64,000 bases of DNA, taken from assembly GCF_012726175.1 (NCBI RefSeq), contig NZ_JAASAD010000003.1, positions 248,001 to 312,000 of the forward strand. The letters run 5' to 3'. Positions within the stretch are counted from its first letter, which is position 1. Every line of letters starts with the position of its first letter. Shown piece by piece: positions 1 through 8,338 of the stretch. The notes under the pieces were generated by a model. That model ran no database searches. It was not told the DNA's origin and saw nothing but the letters and a program-made list of their open reading frames with translations. The translations under genes and the position numbers were made by a program. The stretch is from Micromonospora sp. HNM0581 (GTDB lineage Bacteria > Actinomycetota > Actinomycetes > Mycobacteriales > Micromonosporaceae).

Positions 1-1
1 G

Positions 2-148
2 GAGCACGGGGATCCTGTGCGGCTGGAGCCGATGTCCGCCTTCGAGCGCAAATGCGTCCACGACGTGGTCAACGCGATCGACGGGGTGGAAAGCGAGTCC
101 GAGGGAGTCGAGCCCAGTCGCCGGATCGTCGTCCGTCCCGCGGACTGA
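2..148 (+). CDS. jag: Jag/KhpB-like R3H-domain RNA-binding protein, C-terminal end only
   Basis: Only the last 48 codons are in the window. They read as the end of an R3H domain: PMSAFERKCVHDVVNAI, then ESEGVEPSRRIVV and a TGA stop. Family knowledge: Jag (KhpB) is a KH plus R3H single-stranded RNA-binding protein linked to cell elongation and division, usually encoded between yidC and rsmG near the origin. The next gene, rsmG, starts 3 bases after the stop, which fits the conserved rnpA-yidC-jag-rsmG-parA-parB order. The 5' part lies outside the window. Confidence 0.88.
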   Translation, partial: EHGDPVRLEPMSAFERKCVHDVVNAIDGVESESEGVEPSRRIVVRPAD

Positions 149-151
149 CAG

Positions 152-940
152 GTGACTAGAGACGACACCAGCGGCGGTGCCGCGTCCGGCCCGGGTGGTG
201 CACCGCCCGGGCCGCCGGCTGTCCCACCTCCGTCCACCGTGGCCGTGCTGCCACCGGAACTGGCCGAAGCAGCTCGCCGACTCTTCGGCGTACGCGTCGA
301 TGTGGCGGCCGGCTACGCCGAACTGCTCGCCACCGATGGTGTGGTACGAGGCCTGATCGGTCCGCGCGAGGCGCCTCGGATCTGGGATCGTCACCTGCTG
401 AACTGCGCGGTGGTAGCCGAGTTGATCCCATCCCGCGCCTCGGTGGTCGACGTGGGGTCGGGTGCGGGGCTGCCTGGTCTGGTGCTCGCCATCGCCCGGC
501 CCGATTTGATGGTTACGCTCATCGAGCCGTTGGCTCGCCGTACCGCGTTCCTCGTCGAGGCGGTGGAGAAGCTCGGGCTCACCGCATCCGTGCGGGTGTT
601 CCGCGGTAGAGCGGAGGAGGCGGTAGCGGTGTCGGACGCCGTACCCGCGGATGTGGTCACCGCCCGGGCGGTGGCGCCGTTGGACCGGCTGGCAGGCTGG
701 TGTCTGCCGCTGACCGGGACCGGCGGCCGGCTCCTTGCGCTGAAGGGCGCGTCGGCTTCGGGGGAGATCGCCGAGCATGCGGAGGCGGTTCACCGCCTCG
801 GTGGCGGTCGCGCTGTCCTGCGCCGCTGTGGCGAGGGCGTCGTGGATCAGCCGACGATCGTGGTCGAGATCGTTCGGGAGCGTCTCGTTGGTCAGGCGAC
901 CCGGTTGGCGTCCAGCAGGTCGCGGTCACGTCGGCGCTGA
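152..940 (+). CDS. rsmG: 16S rRNA (guanine-N7) methyltransferase RsmG
   Basis: 262 residues. The SAM-binding motif [17 protein letters not shown] is at about residues 97-113, followed by [12 protein letters not shown] and the [11 protein letters not shown] segment typical of RsmG (GidB). Family role: N7 methylation of G527 in 16S rRNA of the 30S subunit, with loss giving low-level streptomycin resistance. The GTG start lies 3 bases after the jag stop, so the two are probably co-transcribed. The first ~30 residues are a Pro/Gly-rich extension, so a later start is possible. The C-terminal tail is Arg/Ser-rich. Confidence 0.93.
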   Translation: MTRDDTSGGAASGPGGAPPGPPAVPPPSTVAVLPPELAEAARRLFGVRVDVAAGYAELLATDGVVRGLIGPREAPRIWDRHLLNCAVVAELIPSRASVVDVGSGAGLPGLVLAIARPDLMVTLIEPLARRTAFLVEAVEKLGLTASVRVFRGRAEEAVAVSDAVPADVVTARAVAPLDRLAGWCLPLTGTGGRLLALKGASASGEIAEHAEAVHRLGGGRAVLRRCGEGVVDQPTIVVEIVRERLVGQATRLASSRSRSRRR

Positions 941-1250
941 GCCGGAGTGTCGCTCTGCCGGGTAGGCACCCGGACGGCCGGTACACGCATGTCGTCGATG
1001 GTGGCGTGTCCCTCCCTGGGCGAGTCGACTTCTCTTCGACGTGCGCCCCAGGGCCGGTCGGTTACCAACCCGACATGGACCGGCCGCGCCTGTGCGCCGT
1101 AGGCTGGGCCGCGCGTCGATAGAGTGGAGCGGACGGCGATGGATCTCCCTCCGGGCCCCACTGCTCCCTCCGGGCGGTACCTCTGCGGAAAGCGCGAGTG
1201 GCCCGGTTGACGGGCGCGGGCCGACCATCCGAAGCGGGCAGGGATGACAG
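941..1250 (+). other. Intergenic region between rsmG and parA
   Basis: About 310 bases without a credible gene. Short open frames on both strands have no recognisable protein features. The stretch probably holds the parA promoter and leader, but I see no clear -35/-10 pair, hairpin or parS site in it. Confidence 0.5.
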
Positions 1251-2543
1251 GTGCATGACGACGGCAGGTACGACGATCCTTCCGTGATCGGGTCAGCGGA
1301 TGACCCTGTTTCACGTGAAACCGACTATCCGAACTGGCGGCCTTCCGAGGTTCAGCAGGCCCGACCGGAACCTGGCCGGAACGCGCCCGCGCCCGACGTT
1401 CCGTGGTCGGCAACCAGCGGCAGCCAGGATGACGTGGACGCAGGTGGCCGCCCAGTCAACGTGTCCCCCGATGCGCGGGTGATCCCAGCCCGCCGGAACG
1501 CCTCCGCGTCCGCGCGCTTCGAGGCGGCGCCAGTGCAAACCCCGACATCCGGCATAGTGCCGGATGCCCGGCCGGCAGCTGACTCGCCTGTACCCGCGGA
1601 CGGGTCCTACACGTCAGCTGCGACCGAGTCCGCGTACGTTTCACGTGAAACCCCGACACGCGAAGAGGATGACCCACCGTTGGCAATGGAGGCGATGCGC
1701 GCCGTGCAGATCCTGAATCCCAGTGGCGAGGTGACCATGCCTCGGCCTGACCGGACCCGGGTCATGTGTGTCGCGAACCAGAAAGGCGGGGTAGGGAAGA
1801 CCACGACAACGGTCAACCTTGCAGTGGCATTGGCCCTGCACGGCAACCGGGTGCTCGTTGTCGACCTCGACCCGCAGGGCAATGCTTCGACCGGGCTGAA
1901 CGTGCCGCACCACACCGGTGTGCCCGACGTCTACGACTGTTTGATCAACAGTATGCCGTTGGAGGAAGTGACCCAGGCGGTAGAGGGCATTCCCAACCTC
2001 TGGTGTGTACCGGCCACCATCGACCTGGCCGGTGCCGAGATCGAGCTGGTGTCCGTGGTGGCCCGCGAGTCGCGGCTGGACCGCGCCATCACCGCCTACC
2101 CGGGGCACTTCGACTATGTGTTCATCGACTGCCCGCCTTCACTCGGCCTGCTGACCGTCAACGCGTTGGTGGCCGCGCAGGAGGTGCTCATCCCGATCCA
2201 GTGCGAGTACTACGCGCTCGAAGGGCTCAATCAGCTCATCAACAACATCAATCTGGTCCGTCAGCACCTCAACCCGCGGCTTGAGGTTTCCACGATCCTG
2301 CTCACGATGTACGACCGCCGTACTCGGCTCGCTGACGCGGTCGAGCAGGATGTCCGGAACCACTTCGGCGATAAGGTGCTGCACGCGGTCATTCCCCGTA
2401 ACGTGCGGGTTTCCGAGGCACCCAGCTACGGCCAGTCGGTGGTGACCTACGATCCAGGCTCGCGGGGCGCCACGAGCTACTTCGAGGCCGCGCAGGAGAT
2501 TGCCGAGCGGGGCGTCAAGGAGCCGGTGAGCCGAAATGCGTAG
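1251..2543 (+). CDS. parA: Chromosome-partitioning ATPase ParA (Soj)
   Basis: 430 residues. A disordered N-terminal extension of about 165 residues precedes a ParA/MinD-type ATPase. The deviant Walker A KGGVGKTTTT is at about residues 178-187, followed by VLVVDLDPQGNAST (A') and YVFIDCPPSLGLLT (Walker B). Family role: ATP-dependent, DNA-bound partner of ParB that moves origins apart. The start is GTG. Two parS sites lie inside the coding sequence, in the extension, and each is translated as VSRET. parB follows after 27 bases, so parAB is an operon. The extension is much longer than in most ParA proteins and may have spread to accommodate parS. Confidence 0.95.
   Translation: MHDDGRYDDPSVIGSADDPVSRETDYPNWRPSEVQQARPEPGRNAPAPDVPWSATSGSQDDVDAGGRPVNVSPDARVIPARRNASASARFEAAPVQTPTSGIVPDARPAADSPVPADGSYTSAATESAYVSRETPTREEDDPPLAMEAMRAVQILNPSGEVTMPRPDRTRVMCVANQKGGVGKTTTTVNLAVALALHGNRVLVVDLDPQGNASTGLNVPHHTGVPDVYDCLINSMPLEEVTQAVEGIPNLWCVPATIDLAGAEIELVSVVARESRLDRAITAYPGHFDYVFIDCPPSLGLLTVNALVAAQEVLIPIQCEYYALEGLNQLINNINLVRQHLNPRLEVSTILLTMYDRRTRLADAVEQDVRNHFGDKVLHAVIPRNVRVSEAPSYGQSVVTYDPGSRGATSYFEAAQEIAERGVKEPVSRNA
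1308..1321 (+). promoter_or_regulatory. parS centromere site 1, inside parA
   Basis: Perfect 14-base palindrome GTTTCACGTGAAAC, the core of the bacterial parS consensus bound by ParB. It lies within the parA coding sequence near codon 20 and is read in frame as Val-Ser-Arg-Glu-Thr. Confidence 0.95.
1638..1651 (+). promoter_or_regulatory. parS centromere site 2, inside parA
   Basis: A second perfect GTTTCACGTGAAAC, 330 bases after the first. It is in the same reading phase and again encodes VSRET, in the non-conserved N-terminal extension of ParA. The phase conservation suggests DNA rather than protein selection on both sites. Confidence 0.95.
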
Positions 2544-2570
2544 TGCGTACGAGGCGCTGGGAGGCGTGGT

Positions 2571-3581
2571 ATGAAGAACCGTCCACGGGGCGGTCTGGGA
2601 CGAGGCCTGGGGGCGCTCATTCCGACCGGACCAGCGCCGGAAACTGGTGCTGGTGTCGGTTCACTGAAGGCGGAAACGAGTGGTGCGTCGGCCGTCGCGG
2701 CACCGACATCGCCACCGTTACCGGCTTTGACGATCGAGCCGGAGCTGGATTTGAGCCCGGTGCCCGGTGCGCGCTTCGCGGAGATATCGGTCGACTCGAT
2801 CGTGCCGAACCCGAAACAGCCTCGTCAGGTGTTCGACGAGGAGGCCCTGGAGGAGTTGAAGACCTCCATCCAGGAGGTCGGCTTCCTTCAGCCGATCGTG
2901 GTGCGGCAGCTCGACGGCGAGAAGTTCGAGCTTGTCATGGGGGAGCGCCGGTGGCGAGCAGCCCAAGCGGTCGGGCGGGACAACATCCCGGCGATCGTGC
3001 GCGACACCCGGGACGACGCGATGCTGCGGGACGCGCTGCTGGAGAACATCCACCGGGCGAATCTCAACCCGCTGGAGGAGGCAGCCGCCTACCAGCAGCT
3101 GCTGGAGGAGTTCGGGGCCACCCACGAGGAACTCGCCCGACGCATCGGTCGCAGCCGGCCCCAGATCTCGAACACCATTCGGCTGATGAACCTGCCAGCA
3201 CCGGTACAGCGGCGTGTCGCCGCCGGCGTGCTGTCCGCCGGACATGCCCGCGCACTGCTGAGCCTGGACGATCCGCAGACCCAGGAACAGCTGGCGTTGC
3301 GAATCGTCGCCGAGGGCCTGTCCGTCCGTGCCACCGAGGAGATCGTCGCGCTCGCCCTCAACGACGGACCGGGCAAGAGGGAGTTGGCGAAACGTCGGCC
3401 GAAGCCACATGCACCGGCGCTCACCGACCTGGCCGATCGCCTCTCCGACCGGTTCGACACCCGGGTGAAGGTGGACATCGGTCGGAGCAAGGGAAAGATC
3501 ACGATCGAGTTTGCGACGGTAGACGATCTGGAGCGGATCGTCGGCATCATCGGCGTGGAACGCGAGGAGTCGGAAGACTGA
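2571..3581 (+). CDS. parB: Chromosome-partitioning protein ParB (Spo0J), parS-binding CTPase
   Basis: 336 residues. The N-terminus [18 protein letters not shown] is the typical ParA-contact motif. A ParB/Srx nucleotide-binding domain starts at about residue 66 ([13 protein letters not shown]) and contains [12 protein letters not shown]. The helix-turn-helix region follows ([20 protein letters not shown]), and the C-terminal dimerisation domain runs from about residue 285. Family role: loads at parS, spreads as a CTP-dependent clamp, and recruits SMC. The start is fixed by GGGAGG 6 bases upstream of ATG. A longer overlapping frame opening 28 bases earlier has no ParB content. Five parS sites lie within 3.3 kb. 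Confidence 0.96.
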   Translation: MKNRPRGGLGRGLGALIPTGPAPETGAGVGSLKAETSGASAVAAPTSPPLPALTIEPELDLSPVPGARFAEISVDSIVPNPKQPRQVFDEEALEELKTSIQEVGFLQPIVVRQLDGEKFELVMGERRWRAAQAVGRDNIPAIVRDTRDDAMLRDALLENIHRANLNPLEEAAAYQQLLEEFGATHEELARRIGRSRPQISNTIRLMNLPAPVQRRVAAGVLSAGHARALLSLDDPQTQEQLALRIVAEGLSVRATEEIVALALNDGPGKRELAKRRPKPHAPALTDLADRLSDRFDTRVKVDIGRSKGKITIEFATVDDLERIVGIIGVEREESED

Positions 3582-3591
3582 TAGCCATCTG

Positions 3592-3630
3592 AAAGGGCCG
3601 CCTCGCCGCGCTTGGGCGAGGCGGCCCTTT
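3592..3630 (+). terminator. Terminator after parB
   Basis: Perfect 16-base inverted repeat (AAAGGGCCGCCTCGCC and its complement) around a 7-base loop, ending in CCCTTT, 10 bases after the parB stop. It is GC-rich with a short T run, as is common in actinobacteria. Confidence 0.88.
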
Positions 3631-4141
3631 CGTGTGCTTGCCGGGTGAGCCGAGAGGCCTTGTCGGGCCATCGCAAACCCCGTGGGGCTTGGACCGAACG
3701 AGGCCGGAGCCGCGCGGCCTTGTGGCGTCGGGGCGGGGGCTGGCGCGTCGGGACGACAACAACAGGCGGACAGGTGTGGCCGACACCGGAGTCGGCTCTG
3801 ACGCCACCGACCGACGCCCACCTCGGGCGGTAAGCGTGTGCAGGGAGACGTACCCGCCCACGGCGATCCTGGCGCCGTTCTCCGTCCGTTGGCCACTCGT
3901 GGTTGGTGGTGCTCGTGCTCGTCGAGTCCACCCATCGCGCTCCGGCATACATCTCGCCTCGACCAGCGGACCGCTGGCGTTGGTGATCTGCACCCGATCC
4001 GGAGGCCGACATCCGATCCCCTGCCAGGGGCGTGAGGGCCGACGTAGGTGGAGAGCGGGCCGGACGGTTGAGGACCAGCAGGAGGGAGTAGCTCTGCCGG
4101 ATGGGAAGGCGGCTGTAAGGACAGAATGAACGTGGCCCAGC

Positions 4142-4155
4142 GTTTCACGTGAAAC
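4142..4155 (+). promoter_or_regulatory. parS centromere site 3
   Basis: Perfect GTTTCACGTGAAAC followed by AC, in the intergenic region between parB and the HIT-like gene. Confidence 0.94.
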
Positions 4156-4403
4156 ACCCAGCTGCGGAGCAGGCGGATCGGCCCCGGTGCGGGCGGATCG
4201 TGGCGACAGGGATCGGCGGCCAGCTGCGGCGGCTACCCGGCCAGACGCTGGTGTGGAACGGGCAGACTCGGGGCGGCCTCTCCGGTCAGCTCGGCAGGGG
4301 CGACCGGCGGCCTCGCTCGACAGCCGGAGTGCCGCTGACTGGGTCTGGTGACGGCAGCGATCACAAGCCGTCTGCGTGCCGCTGACCAGTCGAGGTGGCT
4401 GCC

Positions 4404-4417
4404 GTTTCACGTGAAAC
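4404..4417 (+). promoter_or_regulatory. parS centromere site 4
   Basis: Perfect GTTTCACGTGAAAC, 262 bases after site 3, in non-coding sequence. Confidence 0.94.
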
Positions 4418-4495
4418 GGCGACTACCTCGAGCGCGGGACGGCGACGTCATGCCGCCGATTCGACCGACCGGCGGACCAGACGCGGACCCTGACG

Positions 4496-4609
4496 TTATC
4501 CACATCGGTTGTCCACAGGTTCGCATCGTTTCACGTGAAACATGGGCCGAAACTCCTTGTCAAACTGGGAAAGCGGGACAGTGACGACGCCTCGGCTGCC
4601 TGTGGATAA
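4496..4609 (+). promoter_or_regulatory. Cluster of three DnaA-box-like sites flanking parS site 5
   Basis: TTATCCACA at 4496-4504, TTGTCCACA at 4509-4517 (the preferred actinobacterial box) and TGTGGATAA at 4601-4609 (a TTATCCACA on the minus strand). The first two are 4 bases apart; parS site 5 lies between the second and third. DnaA binding is inferred from the match to the consensus. A titration or regulatory role is more likely than an origin, since the real oriC is expected near dnaA outside the window. Confidence 0.65.
4528..4541 (+). promoter_or_regulatory. parS centromere site 5
   Basis: Perfect GTTTCACGTGAAAC followed by AT, 11 bases after a DnaA-box-like TTGTCCACA. Confidence 0.94.
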
Positions 4610-4718
4610 CTCTGGGGGGAACCATCCGACGGGCCCACCTCCTCAGTCGGGCGCGCCGGAAAGTCGAGGGCGGCTCGGGTAGGGACAGCGGTCCCGAACT
4701 TCAGTTAGGGTCAGCGTC

Positions 4719-5699
4719 GTGCACGACACCCCTCCCGCAGTTCCAGACTTCACCCAGTGGCCGTCCTTTCCGTTCGAGGGCGACCTCCGGGTCAAGCCGC
4801 TCGCCGACCCGGTCTCTGTCGAGCCGCCCCGCAAGGGTGAGGCTCACCGAGAATGCACCGCCTGCCTCGCGCCCGATGACGCCTACATCTGGGTCGGTGA
4901 ACGATGGCGTGTGCGTGCCATGGACCGACCGACGGGCCTGCCCATGGTCCTCATTCTGGAGTCACGGTCCCACCTCGACCTCGGCGACCTACCGAACCTG
5001 CTCGCTGCCGAGCTGGGCGTGATGACGGTACGGCTCGAACGAGCCATCCGTTCACTCGACGGAGTAGCCCGCGTGCACGTGAACCGGTGGGGAGACGGGT
5101 CTGCTCACCTCCACATGTGGTTCCTCGCCCGGCCGTACGGTCGACTTCAACTCCGCGGCACCTTCCTCTCGCTCTGGGACTCGATCCTGCCGCCCATCTC
5201 GGAGGATCAGTGGCGGGAGAATCTCGCTCTGGTTGCGGCCTGGCTGGCAGAGTTCGGCGGACGGCCGCTCGCCGAGCCACCCCGCATCCAGTGGCAGACG
5301 CCGTCCAGTCTGACCGCGCAGTCGACCTCGCCCACCGATCCGGCGCCCGCAGAGGGAAGGTCACTGCTGGACGCCATCGGCGAGACGGCTGAACCACCCG
5401 ACGCGCCAGGTGCCAGCATCAGCTCGGGCCCGCCGGACTCGGTGGAGCCGGCGAGGCGACCGGTGCCGGAAGAGGGTACCGGCGCTGCGGCGCAGCGTCC
5501 GCCAGAATCGGAGGCTGCCGGCACGACTCGACCTGCGCCAACGACGCCGCAGGTCTTCGAAGTCGCGGAGACCCACCCGGAGCCGGTGACTGCCGGGAAC
5601 GACCCGCAGGTCGATACCGCGCAGACCAGACAGCAGCACACCACCGGGCCGGTGAGTGCCGAGCCTGAACCAAAGATCAGCGGCTCGCAGCGCGGGTGA
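4719..5699 (+). CDS. HIT-superfamily-like protein with long disordered tail
   Basis: 326 residues. The first ~190 resemble a histidine-triad fold. The segment HVNRWGDGSAHLHMWFLARP at about residues 120-139 keeps two histidines of the HxHxH motif but has Trp where the third would be. CTAC upstream resembles the zinc-containing N-terminus of some HIT proteins. HIT and GalT proteins hydrolyse or transfer nucleotide phosphates through the middle histidine, so nucleotide binding is possible but unproven. Residues ~195-326 are Pro/Ala/Glu/Thr-rich and probably unstructured. The last 23 bases overlap the 3' end of the convergent ddl gene. The GTG start is the earliest in frame; no strong ribosome-binding site is visible. 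Confidence 0.7.
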   Translation: MHDTPPAVPDFTQWPSFPFEGDLRVKPLADPVSVEPPRKGEAHRECTACLAPDDAYIWVGERWRVRAMDRPTGLPMVLILESRSHLDLGDLPNLLAAELGVMTVRLERAIRSLDGVARVHVNRWGDGSAHLHMWFLARPYGRLQLRGTFLSLWDSILPPISEDQWRENLALVAAWLAEFGGRPLAEPPRIQWQTPSSLTAQSTSPTDPAPAEGRSLLDAIGETAEPPDAPGASISSGPPDSVEPARRPVPEEGTGAAAQRPPESEAAGTTRPAPTTPQVFEVAETHPEPVTAGNDPQVDTAQTRQQHTTGPVSAEPEPKISGSQRG

Positions 5700-6678
5700 C
5701 GAGATGGCCGATCATTCGTCCGAAGTCGAGACCGGCAGCCTGTACCGCGAGCGGCAGGAGCGAGGTCTCGGTCATACCCGGTGAGACGTTGACCTCGAGC
5801 ACGTGCGGCTGCCCGGTCGAGTCGACGATCACGTCGACTCGACTGAGATCACGCAGGCCGAGAGCGGAGTGGGCGGCCAGCGCGACGCGGGCCACCGATT
5901 CCGCGGCTGAGGGCTCCAGGCGGGCCGGGGTGTGCCAGGTCGTCCGGCCGGCGGTGTAGCGAGCCGCGTAGTCGTACACCCCGTTGCGGGGCACGATCTC
6001 CACCGCGGGTAGCGCCTGCGGGCCGTCGCCGAGGTCGACGACGGAGACCGCCACGTCCATGCCGGGAACGTACCGTTCGACGAGGGCCGTCGAGTCGTAC
6101 GCGAAACAACCCACCATGGCGGCCGGCAGTGAAGCCGCGTCCCGCACCACGGCGGCGCCCAGGCCCGAGCCGCCCTGGGCGGGCTTCACCATGAGTGGCA
6201 GCCCCAACCGGTCGACGATGCGGTCAAGCACAGCGACCGCGCCGAGTTCACTGAACCGGTCGTGGGGCAGGGCGACCCAGTCGGGGGTGGCGATGCCAGC
6301 CTCCCGAAGTACGGCTTTCGCCGACGGCTTGTCCCAGGCGAGACGGGAGGCCCGTGCGTCACAGCCGACGTACGGTACGCCGCACAGGTCCAGCACGCCG
6401 CGCAACGACCCGTCCTCCCCGGTGGCGCCGTGCAGGGCGACCACCACGGCGTCGGGTGGATCGGCGGTGATCGCCGGCAGCAGGGCGACGTCAGCGTCGC
6501 GGAGTTCGGCCTGCATCCCGACGGCGCGCAGCGCGTCGAGTACCCGGCGCCCTGAGCGTAGCGACACGTCCCGCTCGTACGACAGACCACCGGCGAGCAC
6601 GAGCACGTGGAGATCGGTGGTACCAGGGCCCGGCACGGCGGGTTCTTCGGCAGCGGTGACACCCATGCCGGGCATCAT
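5677..6678 (-). CDS. ddl: D-alanine--D-alanine ligase (ATP-grasp)
   Basis: 333 residues. The family motifs appear in order: GGLSYERDVSLRSG near the start, ALHGATGEDGSLRGVLDL with the HG-GEDG motif, VKPAQGGSGLG in the ATP-grasp loop, GVYDYAARYT in the mobile loop, and LEVNVSPGMTETSLLP near the C-terminus. Reaction: ATP + 2 D-Ala to D-Ala-D-Ala for peptidoglycan stem peptides, in the cytoplasm. The ATG overlaps the stop of the upstream aminotransferase gene as ATGA, so translation is coupled. Two further in-frame ATG codons lie just downstream. Its 3' end overlaps the HIT-like gene. It may be one of two ddl copies, as in many actinobacteria; this cannot be judged from the window. Confidence 0.9.
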   Translation of the reverse strand: MMPGMGVTAAEEPAVPGPGTTDLHVLVLAGGLSYERDVSLRSGRRVLDALRAVGMQAELRDADVALLPAITADPPDAVVVALHGATGEDGSLRGVLDLCGVPYVGCDARASRLAWDKPSAKAVLREAGIATPDWVALPHDRFSELGAVAVLDRIVDRLGLPLMVKPAQGGSGLGAAVVRDAASLPAAMVGCFAYDSTALVERYVPGMDVAVSVVDLGDGPQALPAVEIVPRNGVYDYAARYTAGRTTWHTPARLEPSAAESVARVALAAHSALGLRDLSRVDVIVDSTGQPHVLEVNVSPGMTETSLLPLAVQAAGLDFGRMIGHLVTRAASR

Positions 6679-7991
6679 GCCAAGTCTGGCCCTGGCGCGT
6701 CCCAGCCGGTCCGGCTCCGCCGAGACGTGCCGGCCTCGCCCACCGCCCCGAACACCCGCCGCATGGCGATGTCCTGTTCCATCACGCTGGCCAACCGGCG
6801 TACGCCTTCCCTGATCCGCTCCGGCGCGGGGAACGAGAAGTTGAGTCGCATGTGGCAGTTACCGCTGCCGTCGGCGTAGAAACCGGTGCCGGGAACGTAG
6901 GCGACTCGCGCGGCGATGGCCCGGGGCATCATCGCCTTCGAGTCCAGTCCCTCGGGCAGCGTGGCCCAGACGAACAGCCCACCGCCAGGGACGGTCCAGC
7001 GGGTGTCGGCCGGCATCAGGTCCTCCAGCGCCGTGAGCATCGCGTCCCGCCGCTCCCGGTAGACCTCCCGGTAGACCTTCAGCTGCTCACGCCAGGGCAT
7101 GGTGCCGAGGTACGTGCTGACGGCAGCCTGCGCGTACGCACTGGGGCAAAGGATCTGTGCCTCGCTGGCGATCACCAGTTTGTCCCGTACCGCGTGCGGC
7201 GCGAGGATCCAGCCGACCCGCAGCCCCGGGGCGAAGGTCTTGGAGAAGGTGCTGAGGTAGAAGACGCCGTCCCGCCGCCGCGCCCGCAGCGGGGCGGGCG
7301 CCTCGCCCTCGAAGCTCAGCTGGCCGTACGGGTCGTCCTCGACCACCAGCAGCCCGGCGCGTTCACAGATGTCGAGTACCTGCTCCCGCCGCTGCTCGGT
7401 GAGCGTCACACCGGTCGGGTTCTGGAAGGTGGGGATGGTGTAGAGGAACTTGACCCGACGCCCGGCCCGGGTCTGCTCCGCGATGGCGGTCTCCAGTGCG
7501 GCCGGGATCAGCCCGTCCTCGTCGATCGGTACGTGGACCACCTGCGCCTGGGCGGCCTGGAACACTCCGAGCGCACCGACATAGGTCGGCCCTTCGGCGA
7601 GCACCACGTCACCCGGGTCCAGGAAGAGGCGGGCCACCAGGTCGAGCGCCTGCTGCCCCCCCACGGTCACCACCACGTCCTCCGGGGAGGCGCCGCAGGC
7701 GGCGTCGATGCCGGAAAGGGCCATCACCTCGCAGATCCGCTCACGCAGCTCCAGGGTGCCCTGGCCGATGCCGTACTGCAGGGTGGTGCTGCCCTGCTCG
7801 GCAGCGAGCCGGCCGAGCATCTCACCGACGGCGTCCAGGGGCAGTGCGGCGATGTAGGGCGCACCGCCGGCGAGGGAGACGACCTCCGGTCGACTGGCGA
7901 CCGCGAACAGAGCCCTGATCTCCGACGCGGTCATGCCCCGGACCCGGCGGGCGTACCGGTCGGTGTAGTCGTCGAGTGTCGTGCCGGTCAT
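6675..7991 (-). CDS. PLP-dependent class I/II aminotransferase
   Basis: 438 residues. Fold-type I signatures: TVGGQQALDLVARLFLDPGD in the cofactor region, TIPTFQNPTG, VVEDDPYGQLSFEG, and the Schiff-base lysine in STFSKTFAPGLRVGW. This is the domain type of 2-aminoadipate/aromatic aminotransferases and of MocR C-termini, here without a DNA-binding domain. The substrate cannot be read from the sequence. The start ATG was chosen because GGGGTGATGTG precedes it; an upstream in-frame GTG would add 21 unconserved residues. The ATGA overlap with ddl suggests an operon, so a link to cell-wall amino acids is possible but is only inference. Confidence 0.88.
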   Translation of the reverse strand: MTGTTLDDYTDRYARRVRGMTASEIRALFAVASRPEVVSLAGGAPYIAALPLDAVGEMLGRLAAEQGSTTLQYGIGQGTLELRERICEVMALSGIDAACGASPEDVVVTVGGQQALDLVARLFLDPGDVVLAEGPTYVGALGVFQAAQAQVVHVPIDEDGLIPAALETAIAEQTRAGRRVKFLYTIPTFQNPTGVTLTEQRREQVLDICERAGLLVVEDDPYGQLSFEGEAPAPLRARRRDGVFYLSTFSKTFAPGLRVGWILAPHAVRDKLVIASEAQILCPSAYAQAAVSTYLGTMPWREQLKVYREVYRERRDAMLTALEDLMPADTRWTVPGGGLFVWATLPEGLDSKAMMPRAIAARVAYVPGTGFYADGSGNCHMRLNFSFPAPERIREGVRRLASVMEQDIAMRRVFGAVGEAGTSRRSRTGWDAPGPDLA

Positions 7992-8338
7992 CACATCACC
8001 CCGATGGCTGCTCGGACGGCTCCGGTCCCGGTTACCCGGGACACCGGCGACCATGGCGGTACGGCGCGCCGGATGTCGATCCTAGCCGCCGTGCACCGCC
8101 CGGGGCGTCGTCGATTTCTCCTGCGTCCACATGCCGGGTCACGAGCCGACCGGGCCACTCGAGGCGGACCTTCACGCTTAGTCTCCCCTGGCGCCGACCG
8201 GCGGCGTACGATCGCTCCTCGGGGGCAGCAACACGGCGGTGCCGTTCTTTCGCTGTTGCGGCGGTGCCAGTCGGTTCGTCGCAGCGGCGGAACCGCCCGG
8301 GCCGGTCCCACCTCCGAGCCTAGTGTGGGGAAGCGCAA
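7992..8338. other. Divergent intergenic region between aminotransferase and GNAT genes
   Basis: About 347 bases between two divergent start codons. It must carry promoters for both directions, but no confident -10/-35 element, operator palindrome or small gene is visible to me. Confidence 0.45.

Larger units (their letters stand above)
3631..4718 (+). other. Gene-free parS/DnaA-box region downstream of parB
   Basis: About 1.1 kb with no convincing gene on either strand: the open frames here have no recognisable domain, and the longest antisense ones run through parB. It contains three perfect parS sites and three DnaA-box-like 9-mers, annotated separately. Base composition matches the neighbours. 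I infer a centromere-like nucleoprotein region rather than an unrecognised gene. Confidence 0.6.

Noticed and set aside
2543..3592. 349-codon frame starting before parB
   Set aside because: Out of frame with the ParB motifs; the ParB start has a good ribosome-binding site.
2718..4157. 479-codon minus-strand frame through parB and the parS region
   Set aside because: Antisense to parB; low-complexity, and its start codon and VKR come from a parS site.
5070..5085. GCACGTGAACC inside the HIT-like gene as a sixth parS
   Set aside because: Only the central CACGTGAA is shared; the flanking GTTT and AC of parS are absent.
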